A DNA stretch of 64,000 bases from Hawksworthiomyces lignivorus (Eukaryota; Ascomycota; Sordariomycetes; Ophiostomatales; Ophiostomataceae): the NCBI GenBank assembly GCA_002917075.1, contig NTMA01000021.1, positions 186,001 to 250,000 of the forward strand. The letters are read 5' to 3'. Below the pieces are notes generated by a model that saw nothing but the letters and a program-made list of their open reading frames with translations, had not been told where the DNA came from and did no database searches. Below are positions 34,880 to 48,512 of this stretch, in pieces (position 1 is the first letter of the stretch; every line of letters begins with the position of its first letter). The position numbers and the translations under genes are program-made.

Positions 34880-36498
34880 TCATTGAAAACCCAATACTGT
34901 GTCTGCATCATCATCACTTAATATTTCAACCTCGTCAATTGCTTCCTCCCTCCCGAATGCTATACCACCTGCTGGATCATGGGCAGACACTGTAATAATT
35001 GCCTTTCCCTGGACATGCTTGACAGCACTTTTCCAATTATCCCAGTCATCCTCATCACGAATTAAAAAGCCAATCAGCATACTTGGATCCATCTCTCGGA
35101 TATGGAGCCGACGAAGTCGCCTAGTATGACACGAATTCATCTCGTCTTGCGTGAAGTGAGCAGGATCTTCGTAGAACGGTAGAGCGGCCCTCGTATGGTG
35201 CGGGTCCAGATAGAAAAGAAAGGACCCTTGATCATCGACTGATCTCTGAGAACCTACAAAGTAATGCGAAGATGCAGGGCGACCACTAAAAGCGTCAGTT
35301 GTACATACCCTCCCCGATGAAATGAAGAACAGCAAAAATTTCATACCCGGCTATTCCCACAGACTGCGGCATTTGCAATGCCGATGTCAGAGCCTCCCAG
35401 TATACCGTGTTCACCTTATCTATGCCCAATCTAGTACACACCAAAATTAAAGTTGGGTGGAACTCATCATCAAGGCCAGGCTTAGCAACCTTCAAGAAGC
35501 TGTCCTCATAAACGTCAGGCAGATCACCAGAAGCGTAAACTCGAAGAGAGCCATGCTGTGCATTCGCCAGTGCCCTAATAAGACGCTTAGCAACAACCCA
35601 TGGCTTGAATGTGCCATGCATAGAAAACTCACTGTATACAACGGGCCGTCGCAGACGGACCAAACCATTCTCCAGGGTACTTGCCACATGCACTAGCACC
35701 ATGGCTTACAAACCTGTGTATGGAATACGGCGCCTTAGGATCGTCCGAAAACAAAGATATGATTTCTCGCTCCTTGGAATATCCGTCCGCTAGTCTCCAG
35801 TCTAAAGGAACAAGCACAAAGCCAAGTTAGAATTACACACATATAAAGAGACAAGTGATGAAATTGAATGTATTTCAAAGAAGGAGCCCATCTTGCATCC
35901 CAAAAATCGTTGAATAATACTTACCGCGACCTAACTTCCATATTGACAGTGCGTTTGCTAAGAGGCTCTGGCCTGATCGTATCATACACCCCCAACCACT
36001 GTCAGAAGAGAACCCGTTTTGGTCACCGAGGCTTTTTAGTCTCATAGTAAAGGACATAGCCGATGAAGCCTTAGGATCTTCTGAGCGTGCAATAGGTTCA
36101 AACCCGGAGCGGTACGTCATCCAAAGTCGTGACTCGAAGTCGTCCAGAAAAGCGGTTGGCCAGCCTCGGCTCTCCGCCTCTTCATACTCTTCATATGCTA
36201 GCGACAAGCTGAAGCTGCTAGACGTCGAATCTGGTGGTGTATCTGGGGTTGAAGCTGAGGGTCGTGTTGTAAGAGATTCGACATCTGGCGGAGGAGTATT
36301 TGGTGATGTCTCTAGTGAAATGGTCTGATGGCAATTGGTGATTTTGTCCTTGTTTGGATCTAACGTGTAGCAACGGCCAAGACACCAGACAGGTTGGTTG
36401 GCTGCCGCGTTATTTGTCGGCTCGGGATCCCAAATCATCTTGACAATGCGGCGACCGTATCGACCGAGATCCGCCGCTCCAGCAACTGCAATATCCAT
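34880..36498 (-). CDS. ATG4: Autophagy cysteine protease Atg4
   Basis: Four exons on the minus strand (36498-35925, 35801-35633, 35574-35347, 35285-34880) join in frame to 458 residues. The catalytic cysteine (Cys171) lies in SSDSGWGCMIRSGQSLLANA. The later block ASSHYFVGSQ followed by FYLDPHHTRAALPF supplies the Asp and His of the triad. The N-terminus MDIAVAGAADLGRYGRRIVK and the motif NQPVWCLGRCY are typical of fungal Atg4. Residues 60-110 form a Ser/Thr/Pro-rich insert. Atg4 trims the C-terminus of Atg8 and later removes it from phosphatidylethanolamine, recycling it during autophagy. The junction CIQ-ALANAQHGSLRVYASG fixes the second intron acceptor at 35,575. Confidence 0.96.
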
Positions 36499-37278
36499 AG
36501 CGCAGCAACGCTCTAACGAGAGACCACCTTGGTGTATACCGCGATGTACTTGTTAATTTGGACCAATATCGAAGAGCTCAGTAGTTCGACGTGAATTTTG
36601 ATGGTCACTAGCAGCAGTCGTGGTGGTGGCACCGCCTTCGTTCCAAAATTGCTGGTTAAAGTAAAAGGAAGCTGTGGGACTTGGAAAGCTCACTCCGACA
36701 CTAGCTAAGAATCGAAGTAAAACCGGGGTCGCTTCTGAATATCTGATTCGAAAAAGTACTAGGAAGGATAAACATTAATGATATTTAGTACGGCAGCCTT
36801 TTCTAATGCGAAGTGAGAAGAAAAAGAATGCTGAAGGAGATAGAACCCATGATACTAACTCGATTATGTCTTATTGTACTCCGTACAGATTGAAGTGACG
36901 TGTGACTCCTGTAATCGTTGCCTTGTGGCCAAAGAGACTGGTCAGCCCCACCAAACTAAGAACAGTACCAGCAATATTATATAACCAAACAGAACGATCA
37001 GACCCACAAGACTGCCAAATTTGCGTACTTGTCCACCTCCGAGCCATTTCACGAAGCCCAAGCATTTATCAATACATCCGGATACTTTCACTACGCATAC
37101 GGGGATAGCTAAAAACAAGAAGAGAAGACAAAACAACAAATCTAGTTACCGAAAGCTACAGACAACAGATCATCCAAACAGAAGAGAACAAAAGAATATG
37201 AAGTCATTCAAAGTGTGATGAGATAATACTTTGTCTAAAGCCGGACTAGTTCTACCTTTGAGGTACACAGTTTTGACA
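36499..37278. promoter_or_regulatory. Divergent promoter between ATG4 and SQS1
   Basis: 780 bp between two divergent start codons. It contains one TACTCCGTA 9-mer (36,878-36,886). The open frames seen here on both strands lack family features. No named regulator site is clear. Confidence 0.5.
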
Positions 37279-39388
37279 ATGGCAAAAGGCAAAAGACGTG
37301 CATTCGACAAGAAAGCAACCCGGTTTCGTGCTGCCGCTGCGGCAACCTCCACAGCCGCAGGATTTACGAGGGACAACTATGCTAGTATACAGCCTCAAGG
37401 GGAAGTCATGGGCTTTGGATCTAATGACCAGCAGCCCAGTGAGTTACTGCCCCCCGTTGGATGATTCTTAATACAGATCAACCAAAACTAATATTTGTAT
37501 CCTAGGGACAACTATGCAGGAAGTTGGCAGAAATACGGCAAACAAAACAACCCACTGGGACCAGAGCACTAAACTCAGAGATCGACCTGTTAGTTTTGTC
37601 AGTGGTGGCTTCATCGAACCAGTAGAAGAGAAGGAATCTAGTTCACCAGCTACATCCGCTGTAGTGTACCATGATGTTACCAGAACTGATCATGATGACT
37701 CCAAAGCGACTGGTGAAGGCATTCCAGATCCAACGGCAGCTAGGCGTGTATTGCCTGCAAACTTCGTCAAAATCTCACCGATTCCAGGACAAAGCACAAA
37801 TGCCGATTCAGATTCAAGCGAGGAGATAATATTGTTTAAAGGGAGAGAAAGTCACAACAAAACCCGACCGGGGGCAGTTGATGGTGTCCATACTCGAGCG
37901 ACATCGCTGATTCTAGAAACCGAACGCAACAATACCAATTCTAAAGAATCCAAGCTTTATGACCGTTTTGATATCCTTATCGCGGCTGGTGAAGGTGACG
38001 ACGGTAGCGTGGCTGCCATAGACGATTATGTCGCGAATGTTATACTCTATGATTCAGAAGAGCTGGCGCAAAAGACCGGGGTCAACGGGCGAGAACTAGG
38101 CGGTGACGATATGGGAATCACAATGGATACGGGAAGGCATGGCAGCAGTCATTACGCTATATCTAAACAAATTTCTGTCTCAGATACATCGGAAAAACTT
38201 CCTCAAAGGCAACATGAGGAAAGCGACAACGACAAAGACGAGGAAAGCAGCGTTGAAGAAGAAGGAATCAACAGCGGCGGTCATGGCAATGAGAGTAACA
38301 ACAAACAAGATAAGGATGACTCTGATAGCTTAGGCGATCAACCTGCTACAGCCATAGATGACGAGCAACTTGCCCGGCTTTTGGCAAAACAAGAAGAGCT
38401 AGGGTTTGGTGCTGACGACTTAATACTGTTTGACGATAATGTAACCCGGACCACATTTAATGGACGAGGAAAGCTGCATGCCGAGCAGCTGAAGCGTTCC
38501 AAACGGCAGAAGCCTTCTCTGGGTATAAACCTTACAAGAAGGCTTAGAGCATCAGGCGGCTCATTCCCTAGTGCTGAAGCAGTTGCAGACGCTTTTGAGC
38601 AACTTGAAGTCACAAGCTGGGACAGCCGCCGCGATGAATTGCAGCTGGAGCTCTTTGATTCGGAACTAGAAGCAACGCTTCAGGCGTCTTGGCAAAAAGA
38701 CAGATTGCGTAAGAAAGAGAGAAAACAAATGCGCGAAGAGATGCGAAAACAGGGTCTCTTAGGGAAAAATGCAGATCCGAATGATACTCGTACCAAGTAT
38801 CCGGGTGGCATGAGCCTCGACGACATAAAAGCTGAATTTCGACTCTTTTTGCTCAGCTCAGAAAACAGGTGGGTATAATCTCAATTTATTCTCATATCAA
38901 CTCCCAGACAAAACTAACTAGCTCTGAGCAGCGTTACTCTTCCACCAATGGATGCGCATGCACGCAAAATCATACATGAGGTGGCCCATCGGTTTAATGT
39001 CACATCTAAGTCTACTGGCTCTGGTGAACAGCGTCGCCCGTCACTGATACGGAAGAAAGCTACATTAAAATTCGATGAAGACCACTTTCAGAGTGTCTTT
39101 GCACGGGTTGGCCGTCGGTTCTTCGCACGGCTGGATGGGAAGAGATATGGAACTGGAGCGTTGAAGAGACCCGGCGATTCTGGACGGGGAAATACTGGAG
39201 CGGCCACAGTCCGAAATGGAGAGATTGTTGGAGGTTCTGCGCCAGAAATTGGCCAAGCAAACAAAGGAAGGACGATGCTGGAGAAAATGGGTTGGAGTAT
39301 GGGAATGGCTCTTGGCGCTCTGGACAACAAAGGAATAACACAGCCCATTGAACACGTTGTAAAGCGATCAAAAGCAGGCTTAGGATAA
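37279..39388 (+). CDS. SQS1: R3H and G-patch protein Sqs1 (Pfa1-like)
   Basis: Three exons (37279-37438, 37506-38868, 38932-39388) join in frame to 659 residues. I chose the ATG at 37,279 (MAKGKRRAFDKKATRFRAAA), because the basic start is conserved in the family. The middle is acidic and low complexity (SNNKQDKDDSDSLGDQP). An R3H domain is near the end (MDAHARKIIHEVAHRFNVTS and the KFDEDHF segment), and the C-terminus is a G-patch (TMLEKMGWSMGMALGA). Yeast Sqs1/Pfa1 uses its G-patch to activate the DEAH helicase Prp43 in ribosome biogenesis and in spliceosome disassembly. The third-exon junction ENS-VTLPPMDAHARK restores the R3H frame. Confidence 0.9.
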
Positions 39389-39824
39389 CCGGGTGTCAAT
39401 ATTATCGACACCGCGGCATGTTAATACTACGGACCACGTCTTGCCAATTCCGAGGCCGGATTAGCATATAGCAGCCATAGCATGTATTTATATATAAAAA
39501 TTTTGAATGAAAAAAAAAAACACCCAACACGAATTTCGAAGTACCAGACACGACCAATTGTCACAATATATCACCAGGATCTGTTCACGCACGAGTTCAT
39601 TCCGGAAACCCTAATATTGTAGGTAATGTACAGCCGCAAACCCCTTAAACCCGTGGAAACATTGCCCCCTTAAATAGACAAATAAAAGCAGACCCTTCCG
39701 TAACGCATTAAGAGACTCCGAGTATTCTCGGTCAATCTCATCATGACACCCAAATGCCAAGCAAGCCCATGTCCTTGGGGCATGAAACAAAAACGAAACA
39801 AAAAGAAACAAAAACCACGGCCTT
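39389..39824. other. Convergent 3' interval, SQS1 and H2B
   Basis: 436 bp between two stop codons. It includes an A-rich run near 39,508-39,520 and the A-rich 3' flank of the histone gene. No gene is supported. Confidence 0.5.
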
Positions 39825-40405
<581 letters not shown>

Positions 40406-41843
40406 TTTGAGCGGATTTTCTTAGAAAGGGGGAAAGGGTTAAATATGCGAGGATAGGCGTTGGGTGGATTAAAATGGCTGGTACTGAAAATCGTTGATGT
40501 GAAAAATATTTGATGAGAAAAAGAGGGTTTACAAATTTTGAGGGGGGCTCCAGCCTATTTGTATCTGGACGCGACGAGTACTGTTGTTGTTACTGATTGC
40601 TCTCCGAGGCAGGTGTGCTGATTTCACGCGGCAGGCGTTCACAGGTGGTCTGTGCTGGCCGATTGGGGGTAGTGGGGCGTGTTATTTCTGTGGGACTAAA
40701 GCAATATACCAAGAAAACCTGCCTTAAACTAGGAAAAGAGAGCTAGAAAATACACGTTAGAAAAAAAAGAAAACAAAAATAATAAGCAGGATCCACAGAA
40801 TATCTTTAAATGATTGGACCAGGGGCTGGGGATCTCTTTTCTAGTTCCTTAGAGGAAATGGCAGCCAATAATATTTGGCAAATAACAGGCTGGCATGTTA
40901 AGTACACTCCGCATATTTCTTGCTAAGGACGCGTGAACTCGTGCATATTGGCGACTCCGTCACGATCCGCTTCCACCCTTTCGCCGGAGTGGCTTCCTGT
41001 CCGGAAGTGCTTACTCTGCTTCGGATACACATCAGCTATCTACGGCGCCGCCTGCCCATCAACACATCCTCAGTTCCCTTGACTTTCACTTGACCGGATC
41101 CGTCGAATCAGTCACGGGAATTAGAGGCAACTCCGTGCAGCCTCTATCATTGCATACCACGCTGCGTGCCCTATAAAACAGTCGATGCGGCTCCACCCTA
41201 AAGGAAAAGGATTAAATACGTAAGTAAATAATAGAATCTGTTAGAACTAACTGTTACTTGTTTAGCATCATCCTATATCTGTCACTGGTGTTTGAAGAGG
41301 CACGCAGTTGTGATGAAGTAATACACACAGATTGTGAGTAATCCCGTAAACAATATCTACTATCTTCATGTACTCCGTGTAGCCGTGTCGCCTTCATTAG
41401 ATCACAGGCAGAATGAGTATCATGATTAGAATCAATTGTGCATTTGGCAGCGGAAATGAGCAAAATTGAACAAAAGGCTCGGGCTTCGGTCTCAAATTAT
41501 CCGGCACCAGGCAAGCGAATTGCCATGTTTTCTAATATTTGTTTTTGTTTCGTCACGTTCATTTATTCTGTATTTCCCATTTCCACATTGAATTTTCGTT
41601 GTTGTTTTTGTAATAATATCCACTTTTGGACTAGCGCAAGGTTTGCTGGGAGCTGATCCGTGTTCGCGCTCTGTTCTCCGCGAAAACTACTTAAAAACCA
41701 CCATCCCCCCACCACATTAACGTCCTACTGCTACATTCAAGACTCTTTCTAACCATCATCTTTCGCCATCAGAACATACCCAGATCATTTCATACTTCGG
41801 CCCTTTTTTTTTTTCTAACACTTTAATCTTCAAATCATCCAAA
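40406..41843. promoter_or_regulatory. Shared divergent promoter of the H2B-H2A pair
   Basis: 1,438 bp separate the two histone start codons. TATA-like segments occur at about 41,171-41,178 (ctataaaa) and about 41,690 (acttaaaaacc), the latter about 150 bp upstream of H2A. Pyrimidine tracts precede the H2A start (ttttttttttc near 41,805). I cannot name a specific histone-gene element with confidence. Confidence 0.5.
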
Positions 41844-42381
<538 letters not shown>

Positions 42382-45300
42382 TGGATTTGCGATTTCATGG
42401 TTTCTTTGATTGTTTGGGTGTCATAACAAGGGGTCATGGGTTCACAAGGGTTTGGCTGTTTTTATTATTCGGGTTGTACATTAAAGCCCCATTTTGTTTT
42501 TGCGGCAATCGGTCATGAATGAGGAGATAATTCTTTGCACTATTATGCGTCTTGCTCTGGTTTATTGTGTTGTGCGTAAAAACCGGTGCCTCGAGTTTTT
42601 AAGCATCTTTTTCGGATGCATTAGGTTCATGAGCGCGTCGTAGTTCCAAGGTATCTAGATTACCCCCAGGCATATCCAACCTCGTTTGTCATAAATTCCT
42701 GATGGCTAGAGATTTGCATTGGCTTTCACTGTACGTATGTACACCTGTCTACAGTACATCGTAGTACGGCGCTTAAGCCATACGCCCTGCACAAATCATT
42801 CTAACTCCAACCCATCATCCCTCTAGGTGTGTACCATAATTCCCTCTGATCCTTCTCCGTCGTATATTATCGACTCAAAACACCATCCGTGCATTTATGG
42901 TACACGAGGAACAATCCGTCATGGCATTCGCTAACATTTTCTCTAGAATTTCAATGGTGGCGGTGCTAGTTCGGTGTTTAGTTAATAAATTTCTATGTCG
43001 AAATGGTGCATATGGGGTATATTACCATCCATGATAGGTGCGGGGAGATTTCTCTCGTATTTGGATCCTTAAAACATGTTAGCGGGTGTTTGTCCGACTG
43101 CTCTGGTGGAAGAAGACGGCGACAAACCTCCGGGCGCGGTGGGATACGCGTAAGGTTCCGGGTGCTTCCATTTTTCAAGTAGCTTCTCTGTTTCTTTCAG
43201 TAATACCTGAGCGAGGTTTCCACCATTAGTCGCTGATATCACGTCTACGGCTAGCAGACGGACTGGATTAGGAACGCTTGCTCCTTACTCTCTGCTGCCG
43301 GGGATTGGTAATGTTCTTGTTCGCTTCGAATAGAGACCGAATGTACAGAGCTTGGCCGCGCCATAGATGTCTGTGAACAGCCCAGTCGAGAGACAGCTTC
43401 AGCGAGCGGCGATAAAGCGACCTATATAAGGTTGGATAGCAATCGTCAGTTGGACGGTAGAGACAGTGAAGCTTATATCAGTTCGCAGTGCGGATAGTAC
43501 TCCGAATCGGTAGTGATACTCACAGGGCCGCTTGTCGTGTTGACATGTTTGCTGGAAGGAGATGAGGAAAGACCACACACAATGTAGGGTATATTTGCGT
43601 GTTTCCAGCGCGATTGATCTTGTACCGTAAAATGCCGATAGGGGGCGACGTTGATAATACTCTCAAGTGGTTTTCTCTCCGTAATTTGTAGAGAATCCAC
43701 GGTGCCGATGGTGACTATGTAAATTTCAATGCCTTGGCGCCTGGTGCGGATTCCGCTTGCAACATATAATCGGCATAATTTTTTTCCGATGCGCTTTTCG
43801 GGCAGTGAAAGATCTCGCGGCAACCAGCCACGTTTTGATTAAGCAGGTAATTTAAGATCGTATGAGCATCGGCATTTGTCAGTATTTTCATGAGTATACC
43901 TATAGAGCATCGTTTTTTAAATCGTCTAGATGTGGGAAACTGTCTGCGCAGTTTAGCATATACTGCCTAAATTGTAAAGCTAAGTTTTTTGTGCACTTGA
44001 TATATAGCACGTATATGGATACTTGGAATCTTCGTCAGCCAGTCTCGATTAACTCAACTGTAGCCCTGCGCTATATTGAAGGTTATGGCAGGGCAATACT
44101 TCATTGTTTTAGTCTCTCTTCTCGAGTGGAAATATAGAAATTCAGGCCCACCTAAAAAAAAAACGTAAAATATTAGCACGGCATCATCAAACAAGCGGAT
44201 TTGCGCCTGCCTCGTGCCATGAGAGGCTTGGATTTTATCTTATCAAATGTCTGGGGGGGCCTGTAATACAGATGCTGTTGAGTGCCCTGTTGGCTGCAGA
44301 GAACATTGGCAATATCTCTTGGTAGACCAAGGGGTCTGCGTGGTAGTGTTTTTGGGGATTAATGTAACTCCTGGTTTGTCTCTTGCTTGCTTTCTGTATG
44401 ATTACTGCTTTCCAGCCGAGATCTCGCTGTGTATCACAATCCATTCTACCAGACAACTTACTTTTAAGGAAAGTTTACTTACACCGAGAAATTCTTCCCG
44501 ATATACAAATTTTTCAAGAGAGAAAGCACCTCGTCAAATACAATCCACATAAAAATAGTCTTCTTGGGACATGCTTCGTGGTGACAAGACAGTACCCGTA
44601 ACTTATCTGTCATGAAGTGGTAGAAGTTTAACTGTAGATTTGGAACCTACATGTTAGTTATCAAAACTTTGTGTTACGGTAGTTTGATTTCCCACGGAGC
44701 AAAGGGCCAGTGGCCAATCGTGGTTTTAGGCTATGTACAACTCTTGGGTTTTATATTCTGTCTAGGTAGCATGGAATGCCGAACTTTTTTCCAGTATGTA
44801 TGACACATAACATGTCTGGGTACAATAAAAAAAAAACAGAAATTCCAGATTTAGACGGCCAGTTATTCTTACTTTTCTATATTGTCGAATGTGATCGGCC
44901 ACCCTATGCGGTAATAGAGGCATAGGTAGTCTTTCCCTATACAGGCAACATAAGCAACTGCCTACCACGGTTGTAATAAATCCCATCGGCTCACTACGGT
45001 TTAGCGGATTTCCTTCAGATGCATATATTTTCTTGGAACTAACCTTTCACATACTACTGCAATGAAGACTTGAGGTCCGACCATATGCTCTCCTTGGTTG
45101 GAAATGAAAACGCTACCTTAGCAACCACTATTCCCAGAGAGACAGGAAGAATTTGCTAGTTTCTGTCTTCTGCTCATTCTTTATTGCTTCTACCAGCACA
45201 CCCCCATTGTGCTAGAAATCAAAACCCTTTCGTTGAGAGCTTACAAGCACCCGCGAGATGGAAATGAACGTCGTCATGTTAAATTCTATGCGTCACAGTG

Positions 45301-46558
45301 CATACGTGGCGTTATTCCATCAGAGCAAGGAGTTGTGCATACGGTGCACGAATAACAACGTTTCTGGAACTGGCGAAGTCGTAAACCCCTATACTACCGC
45401 AACTATCGAGATTGCTCTGAGCAGTTAGAGCCTGAAAGAACTCGTTTTACACCATTCGACCTCAGTTAGACTACTAACGTTATCAAAATGCCTGCCAGGT
45501 CTTTACATTCCGCAAATGGCAAGATCCTTTGAGTAGGCCAACAAGCACACATGAATATTTCTTGCCGTTTCTATGGTCGAGGAAGAATTAAATTTGTGGA
45601 ATGTCATGCGTGTTATATTGGAGATTATAGCAAGTCCCTCACTAGCCAACAAAGGCTCGATAATCCAAAGGCCTCTCGGTCTTCATATGAAACTGCTCGC
45701 ATATTTCTCTGTTGCTACGTATAGAGAGCCCCTGACACATTCCTTTGCGCGGTACCCCCTATTATAACGAGCTGCCTTACAGAGAAGCACAGCCGGATTT
45801 TGAGTTCAGCAAACTAGCGACTGCCTAGGGGCCATGCGCTATCAACTTAGTCGCGCCATTACCACGACAACACACTTTGGGACGCCTGAGTCTTATCTCT
45901 AGAGAAGGCTAAGAGAGCTTAAAAATACTAGTTCTCGGTGTGATTGAGCCGCAGCAGACAAGATTGCTGCCAGTGCAGCTATAAGTTGGCACAAAACACA
46001 TGGAGGTTTAACCGCTTCCCCATCCTGTTATATGGCCCGAAATATCGAGACAAATAAGACAGAGAAACCAGACTTACGGATGAAACTGTACGGCAATGAG
46101 AACACCGTAATAAGATACCAAAAACCAGACACAGAGATTCTTTCCTAGATCTGAGCCTACAACAAAAGTCCGCGTCGAAGTTAATCGGAGGCGGATGAGT
46201 GCGTCGCTGAATCAGACTTTCGACTGTAAGCTGAAGGTCGACCCAATTATAAGGCTCAGAGCCTCGTGGCGCAGAAGGCCCTGAACTACTATCACTTAGC
46301 ACTATTTTTTTTTTTCTTAAATTATCCTACTATTCACTATTAATACCTAGCCAGGATTAGCTCAATAATCCAGTTAAACTCTATATAGCATGAGTGTGTC
46401 AAAGGTTAGTGGTATTAACTTTCGTGCACCCGGACAACGCTTAGAGATGCAAAAGAAATACGTACTGCTCTGTATTTCGTGGGAGTGTCAACCAATCAGA
46501 TATGCTGTCTTAAAAATCAATAATTTGGTTCTCAAGAGGATAGCTGTTACGGGGCTTC
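42382..46558. other. 4.2-kb region without a supported gene
   Basis: GC content is still close to that of the genic part. The longest minus-strand frame (43,473-43,823, 116 codons) contains no motif I recognise and lacks a clear splice partner. Other frames are shorter and mutually overlapping. The region ends at the TA target site of the first pogo-like transposon and so forms the shoulder between genic and AT-rich DNA. Confidence 0.5.
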
Positions 46559-46560
46559 TA

Positions 46561-48510
46561 CTCGTGCCACGCCCCACTTATTTGGATTACGCTTCGCGCG
46601 CACCACCTAAGGTGGTGCTAAGCACCCTAATGCAAATACCACCCTATTGCAAATATTTCTTCAGATGTCTGCTGCTACCACCTTTAACCTCTAATAAGTC
46701 GACGTACAGGCTTTCCTTTTTCATAAACTTTTAATGGCGTAAGCCTGCCAGATGTCCTCCACTTCCTACCCTCTTTTGCGGCTGCCATCAGCATTTTTCG
46801 TGTATTTTTTTCAATTTTTTTGTCCTTAGCCTCGACAAGGCGGCGAGCCTTTTGTATTACGTTTTCTTGATGTTGAATTACTATATATCGAACAGTCTCA
46901 ACTTCAAGGGTGTCACCAGACTGTAAAGAAACATTTGTTTTTGTTTTAATCAATCGTCTTTGTCTTTGTGTCAACTTAGTACGACTTAAGTCTCGTTTTG
47001 TTTGTATTAACTCAAAGACATTAATAAGTGAGCCTTTGATAAACCGAATAATATCAAAAGTTAATTCTTGGTTGAAATCTTCGTCTTTTGTTATAACGTC
47101 TTCGAGTTTATTTATTACTTTGTAAATTTGGTGTAAAGTTAATGGTATATTAAAAGGAGAAGATTGAGGACCATTGGTTGTAAAAGGAGAACTTAGAGTA
47201 TGTTGAGTTATACGAGATTGTAATAACTCAAGAATTAGTATAAGATTAAAAAAATAAATTTCAATCTTTTTAAATAAATGAATAATTAATTGTTTTTTTA
47301 ATATTTTATTTCGGATTTCTTCAATTATCTTTAGAAAGTCCAATTTATCAAAATTAAGAAGATCGTTTCGTATAAATATCTCAAACTCTTTTGTGTAATA
47401 ATGTTTTAGTGATTGAAATATAATTATATTTAATAATTGGAGAAAATATATAAAATATGAAGAAAGATCAAATAGAATAATATTGTATTCGTAATAATAA
47501 AAAATAAACTTTTGAATATAATAAAAATCATAATCATTAAATATTAATAAACGTTTATTATTATATACTTATTTTGTTGTATATTTTTCGAAATATTACA
47601 ATTATTAAAAATTAATTAAATTATTAATATATCTTGTATTTATTAAAGAAATTCTTATATTTTTAAAGAAATTGAAATAAATATACTATTTATTTATATA
47701 ACATTTTTCAAACAAAATCAAAAAAATAAACAAAAACTTTCCAAATACTAAAATAATTTTAATAATAATTATAAACTCTTTATTTTTAAACATTTCAAGA
47801 TATTATTTTCTTTACATTTATATAATAACAAGTTGATAATAATTATTATCTCTAATACAAAAACTAATCTTATTTATATTTCATATATTATATAAATAAA
47901 TACTTTTTTTTTTTATTATTTTTCTTAATAACCAAAAGTATTCCTTTATACGAAAAATATTTTTATAATCTTATCGTTTCGTATTAAAGACTTATTATTG
48001 TATAACGTTATATTTATATCGTTGTAAAAAACGAATAATTCATTATAAACCAAAAAGTTAAACATTATTATCGTATTTTGTTTAAAAAAATACGTTTATT
48101 ATATTTATAACAAACTAACGACGTATAATAAAATTGATTTGTTTTAAACGATTAATATATCGACAAATTGTTATCTCTTTTGAGACAATAAGTCTATCGT
48201 AAATATATTATCGTTTTTGTCTTTATTTAATATTTAAAAAACGTCTTCTTAATATAATATACGAAACTTGAAATTTTCACGTAATTTTGGAAATCTTCTA
48301 ATCAAGATTTTCATTTCTGAAAATCGTCGTCCTTATCAGTCTATCTTCCATATTTGGTCACGATAAGGTTTTTTTTTGATTTATTATAAATTTTCTAAAT
48401 ATGTGTGATGAGAAATATTTATAATAAAGTGGTATTTGTATTAGGGTACTTAACACCACCTTAGGTGGTACGTGTGAAACGTAATCCAAATAAGTGGAAC
48501 GTGACACAAA
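46561..48510 (-). mobile_element. Pogo/Fot1-type Tc1-mariner DNA transposon, copy 1 (1950 bp, RIP-damaged)
   Basis: The ends are inverted repeats of about 100 bp (46,561-46,660 and 48,411-48,510), starting CTCGTGCCACGCCCCACTTA on the left. Flanking TA dinucleotides at 46,559-46,560 and 48,511-48,512 are the expected target duplication. The right tip reads ACAAA where the inverted left end predicts ACGAG; both differences are G-to-A. The element is coded on the minus strand. The stretch YNIILF followed by YFLQ-like and IIFQSLKHYYTKEF blocks matches the DDE_1 (pogo) core, where intact relatives read HNI.L..LPP.S.H.LQPLD..F..LK. Many in-frame stops are of the C-to-T type. The C-terminal 219 codons (46,684-47,343) remain open. 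Confidence 0.85.
46684..48390 (-). pseudogene. Degenerate pogo-type transposase of copy 1
   Basis: This is the transposase reading region of the first element. The last 219 codons are still open (from about 47,343 down to 46,684). They include the Lys/Arg-rich C-terminal coiled region typical of fungal pogo transposases (VIQKARRLVEAKDKKIEKNT). Upstream codons for the catalytic core are broken by TAA, TAG and TGA, consistent with C-to-T change at CAA, CAG and CGA. The start codon cannot be placed, because the N-terminal DNA-binding part is too decayed. The protein is not expected to be functional. Confidence 0.7.
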
Positions 48511-48512
48511 TA

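Noticed and set aside
43473..43823. 116-codon minus-strand frame
   Set aside because: No motif, no splice-consistent neighbours, and the surrounding 4 kb has no other coding signal.
46684..47343. 219-codon frame as an independent host gene
   Set aside because: It lies inside a TA-flanked element with inverted ends, and continues the transposase frame whose upstream part is broken by C-to-T stops.
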